A stretch of DNA of 64,000 bases, from contig CAYPLH010000007.1 in the NCBI GenBank assembly GCA_964411505.1, positions 62,001 to 126,000 on the forward strand. Direction: 5' to 3'. Shown here in pieces: positions 46,301 to 53,639 of the stretch; within the stretch, counting starts at the first letter, position 1, and each line of letters begins with the position of its first letter. This DNA comes from CAYPLH01 sp964411505 (GTDB lineage: Bacteria > Bacillota > Clostridia > CAYPLH01 > DUMO01). Below the pieces are notes generated by a model that ran no database searches, was not told the DNA's origin, and saw only the letters and a program-made list of their open reading frames with translations. Both the position numbers and the translations under genes were made by a program.

Positions 46301-49050
46301 TATGGCAGAAAAATAAATAGCAATAAAACACGAACTAGTGTAGCCTTTAGACCGGTAATAACCGGAATGTGCCTTTTTTGACCTCGGGTTCTGAATCTTT
46401 TTGATAAAGTGTGGTCAATAATTCCTGTTACAAGCGGAAATGCCTGTACCGATACAGAAATAGTCAACCAGAAAAAGACTTTACCCGGAAAGATACCAAA
46501 TCCCAGTATTATAATCAGCATCAGAAAAGGCGAAACAAGGCTTCGTCTTATATTATCAAGTATTTTCCAGCGTGAAATTGTTGAAAGAGGATTTGCTACT
46601 CTTTCACCGCTGCTGTTTGACACAGTAGGCCTCAGCCATCTTAAAAGCTGCCAGTCTCCCCTTACCCAACGATGTGTTCGGTTGGAGAAAGAGTTGTATC
46701 TGGACGGATAGCTGTCTATTAGTTCAATATCTGTTACTAAGCCAGTTCTTACATAAGACCCTTCCAAAAGGTCATGGCTTAAAACAGTATTTTCAGGAAT
46801 TGACTCTTTTAACAAGTTGTGAAATACTTCAAGGTCATATATGCCCTTTCCTGTAAAGATCCCTTCTCCAAATATGTCTTGGTATATGTCTGATACCGCA
46901 TTGGAATATGGATCTATTCCATATTCCCCGGCAAATATTCTGGAGAAAAATGATTTGTTTGCGCTTTCCAGATTTACACCAATTCGCGGCTGCAATAGAC
47001 CGTACCCATCAACTACTATTCCCCTGTTTTCATCAACTACCGGAAGATTTAAAGTATGTGACATTGCTCCGATAAGCCTTTGCGCACCATCAATGGGCAA
47101 TATTGTATCAGAATCCAGTGTTATTACGTATTTAATTTTGGGAAGCTCCTCAATTCCTTTTGATTTAATCGAATAAGATGTATTTGTATCACCTAGGAGC
47201 ATGGCGTTGAATTCCATAAGAGCTCCCCTTTTTCTTTCCCATCCCATCCATTTATTTTGTCTTTCATTATACTGCCTATGCCTTAATAGAAAGAAAAATT
47301 GCGGATTATCACTCCTACCATATTTTTTATTCAACTTTTCTATGCTTTCTATAGCGGTCTGAATAATTTCATCATCACCGGGCATTTTCTCATTATCTGA
47401 ATCTTTAAAATCACCAAGTAAAGCAAAATAAAGATTGTCGTCTTTATTTGCCAGAAAGTGCACTTCAAGGTTTTCAAAAAGCTCATGAACACACTTCTTG
47501 TCAATAATAAGAACAGGCATTACAACCATTGAGGCATTTTCTTCTCCAATACCTTTTTCAAAATCAAGTTTTGGAATAAAAGCGGGTTTACAAATATGGC
47601 TAAGTACCCAATTATTTAAATTAATTGCGATATCCGAAGCAGGTACTAAAACAATCAAAGCTGTTGCAATTCCAGCAATAAGGTTATATCCAGAAGCTAT
47701 GAATGAATATCTGCTCACAAAATATGTGAACAGTATTGTAAGCAGGAAAATTGATCCTAGATACAAAACACTAGGATACTTTTTTAATACTTCATACAAA
47801 CCAAAAAAGACATCAGGTTTATAGCCCATTTTTTGATCAAGCTCTGATACACCCTTATCTACCAGATAATAGCCTACATGTGTCATTCTGCGGTCTGTCT
47901 CTTGTTCTTTCGCATCTTTAGCAAGATCGAGAATTTTTCTTGCAACATGAGTTTCTGAAACTTTATATTTTCTTGCAAGCTGCTCAAGCTTATTTCTGTA
48001 ATAATTTCTTGAAGGCAGATCCATTAATGAGTATGTCCCATCCGGGTCATCATTAAAGCATTTCTCAGTTAAACTTAAAGATTCAAAAACTTCAATCCAA
48101 TCTAGAGAAGATATGAACTTTAAGCTTACTATACAATTTTCAATTGAATATTTAATAATAGCTTCATCATTATGCTCCTTCTGGGTTACTGCCTCGAGCG
48201 TAGTACCAAGCCGAGCTAGTTTTTCTTCAATAAAGTGCAATATAGGTGAACAAGAACGCCCTAATTTTCTAATTCTGTACGAAATATGCTCAAGAAAGGC
48301 CGGATTAATTTCATTGAGGCTTTTTATCTGGTTTTCAAGCGCTTTCAACGTTTTAACAGAATCCTGCCCCTCATCAGTCGCAAGACTATCTAAAAGCCTG
48401 TCTGCCTTTCTCTTTTGGATCCTATACTGCATTATTTTTTCGCATATAAATCTTAGTTTTTCAATTATTGCCAATCGGATCATTAAGGACAATACCCATA
48501 GCTCCTGATTAGTCAAAACGCTATGGGTTTGATAAGCCTTTATATACTTTACAAGTGCCCGGTCATCCACTCTACCGTTAGTATGTGAAACTAACTCTAG
48601 CGCAAGATTGTATATACGTGCATATCCTCTCATAGGTCCTTTTTCCAACGAAGGCAGTCTGGAGTATTCCTTTTTTGTAAGATCCTTTCTGATGCTTTTA
48701 ACCTGCTCCTCAATTATATAAAAGTTATCAAGAAGCCATTCAGCTGCAGGCGAAGTCTTATGCATGTTCTGAACATCTAGGTTTAGACTTTTATAGACAT
48801 AGATAATATATTTGTAGTTTTCATTCATTCTGAGAATAGGCCAATTAATGGTAATACCTTTTTTGACACTGCCCTGGTCAAAAGCCATTTGCCTTACATG
48901 CTCTTCAAGTTCTTCATTAGTCAACGACGCATCTTGTATTTTAATATCTAATATTCTTCTGTCTCTAGTTTGCGTTAAAAATAAACGCACAAAGATTACA
49001 GTAAGAGCCAGTATTCCAATCAAGCCGATCAAACTATAATAATCTTGCAT
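40303..49050 (-). CDS. Cyclic beta-1,2-glucan synthase-like multidomain membrane enzyme (GT84-GH94)
   Basis: A 2915-residue protein with the domain order of NdvB/ChvB. It has an N-terminal transmembrane helix (5-25), further helices near 435-490, and a GT84 glycosyltransferase domain with TLDSDTILP near 646, GYGLLQPRIG, and SHDLLEGSYVRTG with HRWVRGDWQLLRWL near 757-790. Four or more helices follow near 820-1010. A glycoamylase-type domain comes next (SPTNIGLGLLSAV; WSGTMFEYLMPLL near 1423; RVPWGTSESGFY). A GH94 phosphorylase-like module runs from about 1660 to the end, with GSGDWNDGMNTVG near 2595. Such enzymes make cyclic or long beta-1,2-glucans from UDP-glucose at the inner membrane. AGAGGAAGG precedes the ATG. 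Confidence 0.92.
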   Translation of the reverse strand: MQDYYSLIGLIGILALTVIFVRLFLTQTRDRRILDIKIQDASLTNEELEEHVRQMAFDQGSVKKGITINWPILRMNENYKYIIYVYKSLNLDVQNMHKTSPAAEWLLDNFYIIEEQVKSIRKDLTKKEYSRLPSLEKGPMRGYARIYNLALELVSHTNGRVDDRALVKYIKAYQTHSVLTNQELWVLSLMIRLAIIEKLRFICEKIMQYRIQKRKADRLLDSLATDEGQDSVKTLKALENQIKSLNEINPAFLEHISYRIRKLGRSCSPILHFIEEKLARLGTTLEAVTQKEHNDEAIIKYSIENCIVSLKFISSLDWIEVFESLSLTEKCFNDDPDGTYSLMDLPSRNYYRNKLEQLARKYKVSETHVARKILDLAKDAKEQETDRRMTHVGYYLVDKGVSELDQKMGYKPDVFFGLYEVLKKYPSVLYLGSIFLLTILFTYFVSRYSFIASGYNLIAGIATALIVLVPASDIAINLNNWVLSHICKPAFIPKLDFEKGIGEENASMVVMPVLIIDKKCVHELFENLEVHFLANKDDNLYFALLGDFKDSDNEKMPGDDEIIQTAIESIEKLNKKYGRSDNPQFFFLLRHRQYNERQNKWMGWERKRGALMEFNAMLLGDTNTSYSIKSKGIEELPKIKYVITLDSDTILPIDGAQRLIGAMSHTLNLPVVDENRGIVVDGYGLLQPRIGVNLESANKSFFSRIFAGEYGIDPYSNAVSDIYQDIFGEGIFTGKGIYDLEVFHNLLKESIPENTVLSHDLLEGSYVRTGLVTDIELIDSYPSRYNSFSNRTHRWVRGDWQLLRWLRPTVSNSSGERVANPLSTISRWKILDNIRRSLVSPFLMLIIILGFGIFPGKVFFWLTISVSVQAFPLVTGIIDHTLSKRFRTRGQKRHIPVITGLKATLVRVLLLFIFLPYQAYLVTDAVFKTLYRLVITRKNMLEWVTAAAAEKQLGNSVSSFWIKMRPSVIVSLMVVITSLLVKPTALFISIPLFIVWSFAPLVAWHISQSDDEENVRLQSADVFELRKLARKTWRYFEEFMNHRNHYLPPDNYQEDPPNGIAYRTSPTNIGLGLLSAVTARDFGYIGTYELYKTINDTITTVEKMNMWNGHLYNWYDTRNLYPLRPRYVSTVDSGNFVGYLIVLSQSMQEYLHKPVADREFIKGLEDTIGLVEPASVREKFGSGILKKFKADQNPDLSMWAMAIEEILSNSKKISAKKSYWKAKVEHMLNAFKREISEFSRYIYVLDSFHNIMNDSTLLQKEAYEKLQKVYEKLKRNATLSEISGYHEIESELNEIIKELKENENNLSESQLAWLEELKKAVSKSAEHAGKFIDKYTDLIQRIDKLANGMEFKHLYDERKKLFTVGFNIEENEITNSYYDLLASEARQASFIAIARGEVSLKHWFRLGRTLTVIDYYKGLVSWSGTMFEYLMPLLIMKRYKNTLLDETYSFVVRSQKKYGRQRRVPWGTSESGFYSLDINLDYQYKAFGVPWLGLKRGLIEDMVVAPYATVLALPIDPQGAMENIYKLYKEGLNGSYGLYEAVDYTPERLPFGNNKGIVKSYMAHHQGMSLIAINNYLNKNLMQERFHKDPVIKAAQLLLQEKVPTNIVFTKENKEKITPFKDVVYNEGDSVRTYSAPDPVIPRVHILSNGSYSAMVTERGTGYSRSNLIDISRWREDSTCDKYGMFFYIRNVDKNHVWSAFYQPIGVIPEDYNVTFTSDKALFSRTDGDITTQTEIIVASGDNAEIRQLTFTNHGNEACVLEVTSYMEVVLASHGADVAHPAFSNLFIETEYVPDSHSLLAKRRPRIDTDRPMWMVNTMVVEGETVGDVQYETDRAQFIGRGHNVSNPVVMKKSKPLSNSTGAVLDPIMSQRQMVRIEPLKSAKITFITAISDSRDNVLELAEKYMETEATEAAFKLALTRSRVEARYLNIKAFEMELYQNMMSLILFINPLLRTKESYIRKNTRGQSSLWTYGISGDLPIVLVVMNKMDEVDIVNEVLKAHEYWRVKDLKVDLVILNEEKSSYTNPMQNLITEVVCSSHGQDLINKPGGVFVIKSSDVSEDDINLLYTMARISLRSDGGYVNEQVEVAYESKLPPYKKLISRTKEYLDSKSYEEKLSFFNGIGGFKEDGREYVIKLTESQNTPLPWSNVIANERFGFLVTESGGGYTWFENSRENKITPWSNDPVSDAQGEVVYIGDSDTDELWTITPLPIRENTPYVIRYGFGYTVFEHVSHGVEHSMIQFVPRSDSVKISLISLKNMTEEERNLTITYYIRPVLGVSDQVTSRYLVTDKTEDNAVFVENHYNEEFTGTVAFVDIPGNKKTVTCDRKEFFGEGCIRSPEGLRRVKLSGAAGAGYDPCVAIQTQIKIEPGQTYEIILQLGMEKNRELANKTHNKYKNIDTVKKSLEEIQYFWREKLGAIKVSTPDKSMDILLNGWLVYQVIACRIWARSGFYQAGGAFGYRDQLQDVIAVVDIWPDIARNQILLHAAHQFVEGDVLHWWHEQGNKGTRTRYSDDYMWLPFVTSKYIKVTGDTGILKETVPFLEAPLLHEYEHEIYIKPKVSSNTGTIYDHCIRSLEYGFKFGDNGLPLMGSGDWNDGMNTVGNEGRGESVWLGWFLYTNIKNFIPICEVMGDYDRVQKYTELAETLIKNIEDSAWDGSWYRRAYFDDGTPLGSIQNSECKIDSISQSWAVISGAADKDRVVEAMNSLENYLVRRDEGLIKLLTPPFDKSEPNPGYIRGYVPGVRENGGQYTHAACWVIQAFALMGQGDKAWGLFELINPINHSRTHIEYSKYKVEPYVMPADVYSVPPHTGRGGWTWYTGSAGWFYRVGIEDILGFKKSGNQLEIDPCIPVHWAEYKIEYRYGNSVYAITVKNPDRVSKGVRQVLIDGTALDTGMISLADDGKVHNVEVVMGRK

Positions 49051-49103
49051 ATTATGTGACCTTCCTCTGTTTTAAATTCAATGACCGCTTTTTTTGCGAA
49101 TTA

Positions 49104-49183
49104 CGCACCAAAACGTTGGCGTACTGCTTCTTATTCACACGTTTTGTGTGCAACGTCGCCTGCGAGCGCTTTATCAGACGCTC
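49104..49183 (-). promoter_or_regulatory. Three-hairpin leader upstream of the glucan synthase gene
   Basis: Three GC-richer hairpins stand in a row in an otherwise AT-rich leader: CGCACC-aaaacgt-TGGCG (49104-49121), CACAC-gtttt-GTGTG (49136-49150) and GAGCG...CGCTC (49164-49183). They end about 55 bases before the start codon. I recognise no known riboswitch. They could be a structured 5' leader or another inserted repeat. Confidence 0.4.
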
Positions 49184-49351
49184 CCAAAAGAAACATTTGA
49201 TAAAATTGCACAAAAAAAACTATATTAAATATAGTTATCAAAAAGCACGATTTTAATACAAGGATTTCACATATATTGTTTTATAGGCTTTGTATAGGAA
49301 AGTTTATACGGCAATTTACAAACTACAATCCGCTTTTTTAGAAAAAATTAT

Positions 49352-49559
49352 AACGATAAAGTGTAGCAACAGAACAGGCTAATTATTTTTCAGAAAACCG
49401 ACGGTTCTCAGAATACAAAAATACTACCGCTTTATATGCGCCATCCGTGGCGCATAAAGCTAAAAAAACATCCTGTTTTTTTCACGCATTTTTATATTCT
49501 GCTCACCGGGTTTTCTTGCAAAATAAAGCCAATTGTTCTTTTTGCTACACTTTATCGTT
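49352..49559. repeat. 208-bp MITE-like element with 18-bp perfect terminal inverted repeats
   Basis: AACGATAAAGTGTAGCAA (49352-49369) is exactly complementary to TTGCTACACTTTATCGTT (49542-49559). Nested pairs occur inside: AGAATACAAAAAT with ATTTTTATATTCT, and GCGCC-atccgt-GGCGC. It encodes nothing. A degenerate, centre-less copy lies at 37490-37562. No clear target-site duplication is seen. Confidence 0.85.
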
Positions 49560-49588
49560 CTTCACAATCTAAAATAGCTGCTTGAAAT

Positions 49589-52258
49589 TCACAAAACCAC
49601 TACTTTAACATGGTCAAGTGACTTTATTCGTTCTACCAGCCAGTCATGGCAGGTAAATATGAATACTTGTCTTTTTTGGGATATATTTTTTATAATATTC
49701 AAACCTTGTTCAAGTCTTGTTTCATCCCAGTTGATAAGCACCTCGTCCATAATGAGCGGTAAGCTGTGCCCATGAGGGTCAAGATGTTCAGCCAGTGCAA
49801 GTCTAAGAGCTAGGTAGACCTGTTCCCTGGTTCCTCTACTTAAAAAGTCAATTTCTCTTGTCTTTCCTGAAGCATATTCTCTCACTTCTACCAGCTTGCT
49901 TCCTTCTTCATCCATGATCAGTCGATCATACCGACTTTGTGTTATAGTATTAAGATATTCTCCTGCTCTTTTTAATACGTCAGGCTGGTGCTCTTCACGG
50001 TAAACACGATCTGCTTCTAGCAACACATTTTTCAAAAGAATGAGCCTGTCTCTTTCTTGTACGACACTAAGCCTTCTATCTCTAAGGTATGAAAGCTCAC
50101 CTTCAATTTCTGAAGGTAAAGACCTTTTTATACGAAGTTCAATGTCTTTTTTTAATGTTCCTATCTCCTCCATAAGGCAGTTGGTCCTATCCTCCAAAAT
50201 CTGGGTTTCTTCTTTCATACGATAAATTTCTTCTTCTGTTATTCCCTCCATAGAAGGGTCTTTAAAACAGCCTGATTCATTTATAATATCTTCAACGTTA
50301 GGATATTCCCTGTGTATATTCTCCATAATAACCTCAAAACTGTTTCTATAGCTCCGCTGTCTTTTAAGCTCTTCACCTTTTTCGTTAAGAGTATTTCCCG
50401 CTATTTGTTCAATCGTGCTTAGTATTTGATTCTTTTGTATTTTGAATTGGTTGTATGCATCGACGGTTTTAAAAAGCTCCATTTCAATAAGCTTAAGTTC
50501 AAAAGAAGCTTCTTCTTTTTCACGGCATAATGCAGCACATTCATCAAGACGTATCTCTAGATAGTTAATCTTGTCAATCAAACTTCCGCTAAAACTATGT
50601 TCTCCAGTCATGTTAAAAACTGCGTCAATATTTGTTTTATCTTTTTCAAGTCTTTTGTCAAGGTTAAAAATTTTATTTTTAATTTCACTAATTTCAAAAA
50701 TCATTTCCTTCAGCCTAGTAATATCAGAAATTAGTCTTTCATCAGGTAATTCAATACGCTTTTGGGGAAATGGTAGCATGGTCAATTCTTCCCGAATCGC
50801 TCCTACAATAGTATCTCTTTCCTTATTTAGTTTTGCATTTTTCTCTTCATAATCCCTAATATTATACCTGTCACTCTTATTAAGGTACCACCACAAAATA
50901 ATGAGAATAGCCCCAAAAAGCCCGGCAATAAAGCTTGGATAAATGTTTCCCGCCTTAAGAACTCCTATAATCCCAAGCAGAAAAACAGCTGCCGAGATAG
51001 CAGGCGTAAAAGGTGGCAACATTGTTTTTTTCATATGCTCTTTTAAGTTGGACTGTGTTATGCGACCATTTTGGAATTCCAAATCAACTATTTTGAATTT
51101 GTCCATTTTATCACGAATTAATGATAGATTAAGTGATTCTACTTTTTTTTCAAAGTTTTTATTAATTTCCTCATCCATTATCTCGTTCCAGTAAAAATGA
51201 AGTTTTTGTTCATTTGAAAAAAGATTCTCAAAAAGAGAACGACGCTCTATTGTATCAGATTTGATACGCTCACTTGCTTTTATTAAAGTCTTTATTTCAT
51301 TACTGCTTTTTACTACTCGTTCCTCTTTTATTGAATACCGCAATATTTTATCCTTTAATATATTTTTACGTTCATTTAACTTATCCTTTTCCTGTTTTAG
51401 CATGTTCATGTCAACTTCTATTTCTTTTACCCTTTCTTCGGGGTCTTTGGGCAAGCTATCAAAGCAAGATACTTGGCCAGCTATTTCTTTAAGTTGATTA
51501 GCTCTATGAACTTGTTTTTTTAATGGATATATATATTCATACTTTTGGATGGCTGCTCTAAGCTGCACTTTTTCGTCTCTCACCGACAAAAGCTCTTTTT
51601 CCTTATCAATAAGTATTTGTTGTTGCTTTCTTATTTCAGCCTCATTTTCTCTAGCTGTTTTTAGTTCACCTAAAAGCTCATGAATTTTGTCATCAATTTC
51701 TCTGGATTTAGGTTTACCTCGTCTGTCTGTTCTCCATAGCTGCGATGCATTTTGCTCAACACCTTCAATAACTGATGACACAGAATTTAAAAAACCAGTA
51801 TATTGCCCTCCTAAAAGCCTATCCTGTACCATCTTCCATGAGGAGTTGCCTAAAAAATACATATCATCAATGCATAGCGCAAACACTTCTGAAAAAACTT
51901 CAAAGGGCAAATGTTCAAGCTCAGGCACAGGGCGGTTCCCAATCTCTATTACATTACCTTCCCTCACAATCTTTCCCATAGCGCTGCTCATAAGCTTTCG
52001 TGACACAGTAATCGCGCTTCCATCCGATAAATCGATTTCAGCTTCGCACAAAGCCATAGATTCGCCCCAAGGCACATAGCGGTTATTGTCTCTTGATGAA
52101 GGCTTAAAACCATATAAAATTGTATATATCAAGTTGAAAAGCGTAGATTTCCCAGCTTCATTTCTTCCAAATACAACAACAATATCGTTATCTTCCATAC
52201 TGTATTCACAGTTGTTAAGCACTCCAAAAGCGTCAGCTCTGATTCTTTTAATCCTCAA
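49589..52258 (-). CDS. YhaN-family SbcC/RecN-like ATPase
   Basis: An 889-residue SMC-like ATPase. Walker A is GRNEAGKST (31-39). The signature and Walker B region is FLSRGTREQVYLALRLALAE with LPLIMDEVLINWDETR near the C-terminus. Long coiled coils lie between. Two hydrophobic helices (AISAAVFLLGIIGVL and FIAGLFGAILIILWWYL) interrupt the coil, a feature of YhaN proteins that suggests membrane attachment. The TTG start overlaps the preceding metallophosphoesterase stop (TTGA) with AAGGAGG upstream. The pair is expected to act in DNA end processing or repair. Confidence 0.9.
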   Translation of the reverse strand: MRIKRIRADAFGVLNNCEYSMEDNDIVVVFGRNEAGKSTLFNLIYTILYGFKPSSRDNNRYVPWGESMALCEAEIDLSDGSAITVSRKLMSSAMGKIVREGNVIEIGNRPVPELEHLPFEVFSEVFALCIDDMYFLGNSSWKMVQDRLLGGQYTGFLNSVSSVIEGVEQNASQLWRTDRRGKPKSREIDDKIHELLGELKTARENEAEIRKQQQILIDKEKELLSVRDEKVQLRAAIQKYEYIYPLKKQVHRANQLKEIAGQVSCFDSLPKDPEERVKEIEVDMNMLKQEKDKLNERKNILKDKILRYSIKEERVVKSSNEIKTLIKASERIKSDTIERRSLFENLFSNEQKLHFYWNEIMDEEINKNFEKKVESLNLSLIRDKMDKFKIVDLEFQNGRITQSNLKEHMKKTMLPPFTPAISAAVFLLGIIGVLKAGNIYPSFIAGLFGAILIILWWYLNKSDRYNIRDYEEKNAKLNKERDTIVGAIREELTMLPFPQKRIELPDERLISDITRLKEMIFEISEIKNKIFNLDKRLEKDKTNIDAVFNMTGEHSFSGSLIDKINYLEIRLDECAALCREKEEASFELKLIEMELFKTVDAYNQFKIQKNQILSTIEQIAGNTLNEKGEELKRQRSYRNSFEVIMENIHREYPNVEDIINESGCFKDPSMEGITEEEIYRMKEETQILEDRTNCLMEEIGTLKKDIELRIKRSLPSEIEGELSYLRDRRLSVVQERDRLILLKNVLLEADRVYREEHQPDVLKRAGEYLNTITQSRYDRLIMDEEGSKLVEVREYASGKTREIDFLSRGTREQVYLALRLALAEHLDPHGHSLPLIMDEVLINWDETRLEQGLNIIKNISQKRQVFIFTCHDWLVERIKSLDHVKVVVL

Positions 52259-53490
52259 TGCTTCGCCTCCTTTAAAAGTTTGGCTATTAAGTCATACTCC
52301 ATGTTATTAAGCAGCGAGCGAAGGTAGCCAATTACTTGGTCGTCTCCTATATTTAGAAGTCCCGCAAGCTTTTCCGGCTTTAGCTTTAGAAGGAGTTCAT
52401 CATCTTCATATAACTTTTCAAGAATATTAAGAGCTGCACCCAAAATATGCGGTTGCCCTCGAAAATGAGCAGGAATAACGGGTTGATTTATCTGGCTGTT
52501 ATCTATCTCCAAATATTCAATATTTGCCAACGCTAAAAGCTCATCTTCCAATGCATTTATATTTTCTTCATCTTTTAAATCACTGTAGAGCAATGCTGGC
52601 CCTTTTAAATTGACTCTCAAAAGCATACTTTCACTATAGGAAACAATCTTGCCACTAATTTGTTCTTTTAAAAAACTAAGCAATTCTTCAAGTCTTTCTA
52701 TGTTATCCAACCCTTCAATATTCACGTTTAGCCATACAATTGGTGATATCGGAATAAACTTTAAATCTACTTTTTTGTCATCATTTATTTCAACTAATAC
52801 AATACCCTTTTGCCCTGATTCTTTCGGATTTCTTCCAATCAAATTTCCAGGGTATAAGGCATACGGCATGTCAGAAAGTATTTCCCGCTTGTGAATGTGC
52901 CCCAAAGCCCAATAAGTATAATTCTTCTCCATTAAGTTATCAAGCCTTGAGGGGGCATATCTACCATGTTCAGCTCCGCCAGAACCTGCAACCATGGTGT
53001 GAATCAAACCTATATGTGGAACTTTAGAATCAGTACACGGCTCAAATTTTTGCACAAGGTTTTCAGACACAGAACTGGTCTTATGTCCAGCACCAGTAAT
53101 TCGAGTCAAAATATTTCCGAGCTTGTCTTCTACCTCTACTGTTACTGGTTCTTCGCTATTGAAAATTGTCACATTTTGCGGCCAGTTTAGCTTAGCTATT
53201 TGTGTGTATGGATCATGATTGCCTGGGGCATAAAATACATCAACGCCAGCATCATCCAGCCTCTTCATCTGCTCCATCATAAATATTTCCGAAGCAAAAC
53301 TAAAAGTTCCACTATCAAAAAGATCACCTGCAATAAGAACTGCATTTACTTTTTTGCAAATGGCAAAATCCACAGCATTTGAAAATGCATTCGTTGTCCA
53401 TGAAATAAACTTTGAACGCAGGGTTTTTTCTTTACCAGCAAAAGGCGTGTCCAGATGCACATCTGCCATATGTATGAATTTGAAACCCAA
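52255..53490 (-). CDS. YhaO/SbcD-like DNA repair metallophosphoesterase
   Basis: A 411-residue calcineurin-like phosphoesterase. The metal motifs are HMADVHLD (Asp10, His12), IAGDLFDSG, YAPGNHDPY, GLIHTMV and YWALGHIHKRE. The C-terminal portion carries a capping domain of the YhaO type. It is the nuclease partner of the ATPase encoded directly downstream, comparable with SbcD-SbcC and Mre11-Rad50. The TTG start is preceded by AAGGAGG. Confidence 0.92.
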   Translation of the reverse strand: MGFKFIHMADVHLDTPFAGKEKTLRSKFISWTTNAFSNAVDFAICKKVNAVLIAGDLFDSGTFSFASEIFMMEQMKRLDDAGVDVFYAPGNHDPYTQIAKLNWPQNVTIFNSEEPVTVEVEDKLGNILTRITGAGHKTSSVSENLVQKFEPCTDSKVPHIGLIHTMVAGSGGAEHGRYAPSRLDNLMEKNYTYWALGHIHKREILSDMPYALYPGNLIGRNPKESGQKGIVLVEINDDKKVDLKFIPISPIVWLNVNIEGLDNIERLEELLSFLKEQISGKIVSYSESMLLRVNLKGPALLYSDLKDEENINALEDELLALANIEYLEIDNSQINQPVIPAHFRGQPHILGAALNILEKLYEDDELLLKLKPEKLAGLLNIGDDQVIGYLRSLLNNMEYDLIAKLLKEAKH

Positions 53491-53568
53491 AACTTTTCCT
53501 CCTTGATACTTTACTCTGCTTTTTTTGCTAAACCGTCACTACATTACAACTGATATAACAGTATAATG

Positions 53569-53610
53569 AAACTGCCGCAGTCAGGGATGAAATCATGACT
53601 GCGGCAGTTT
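53569..53610. terminator. GC-rich stem-loop after the repeat protein gene
   Basis: AAACTGCCGCAGTCA (53569-53583) pairs perfectly over 15 bases with TGACTGCGGCAGTTT (53596-53610), 30 bases past the stop of the repeat protein. The T run is short, so termination may be partial. Confidence 0.65.
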
Positions 53611-53639
53611 ATTATTGGACATTTACCACATTGTGAATC

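Larger units (their letters stand above)
49051..49588. other. Intergenic region between glucan synthase and YhaN-like genes
   Basis: 538 bases containing the three-hairpin leader and a 208-bp palindromic element (49352-49559). I see no gene. A promoter for the glucan synthase must lie between 49190 and 49350, but no single candidate stands out. Confidence 0.6.
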
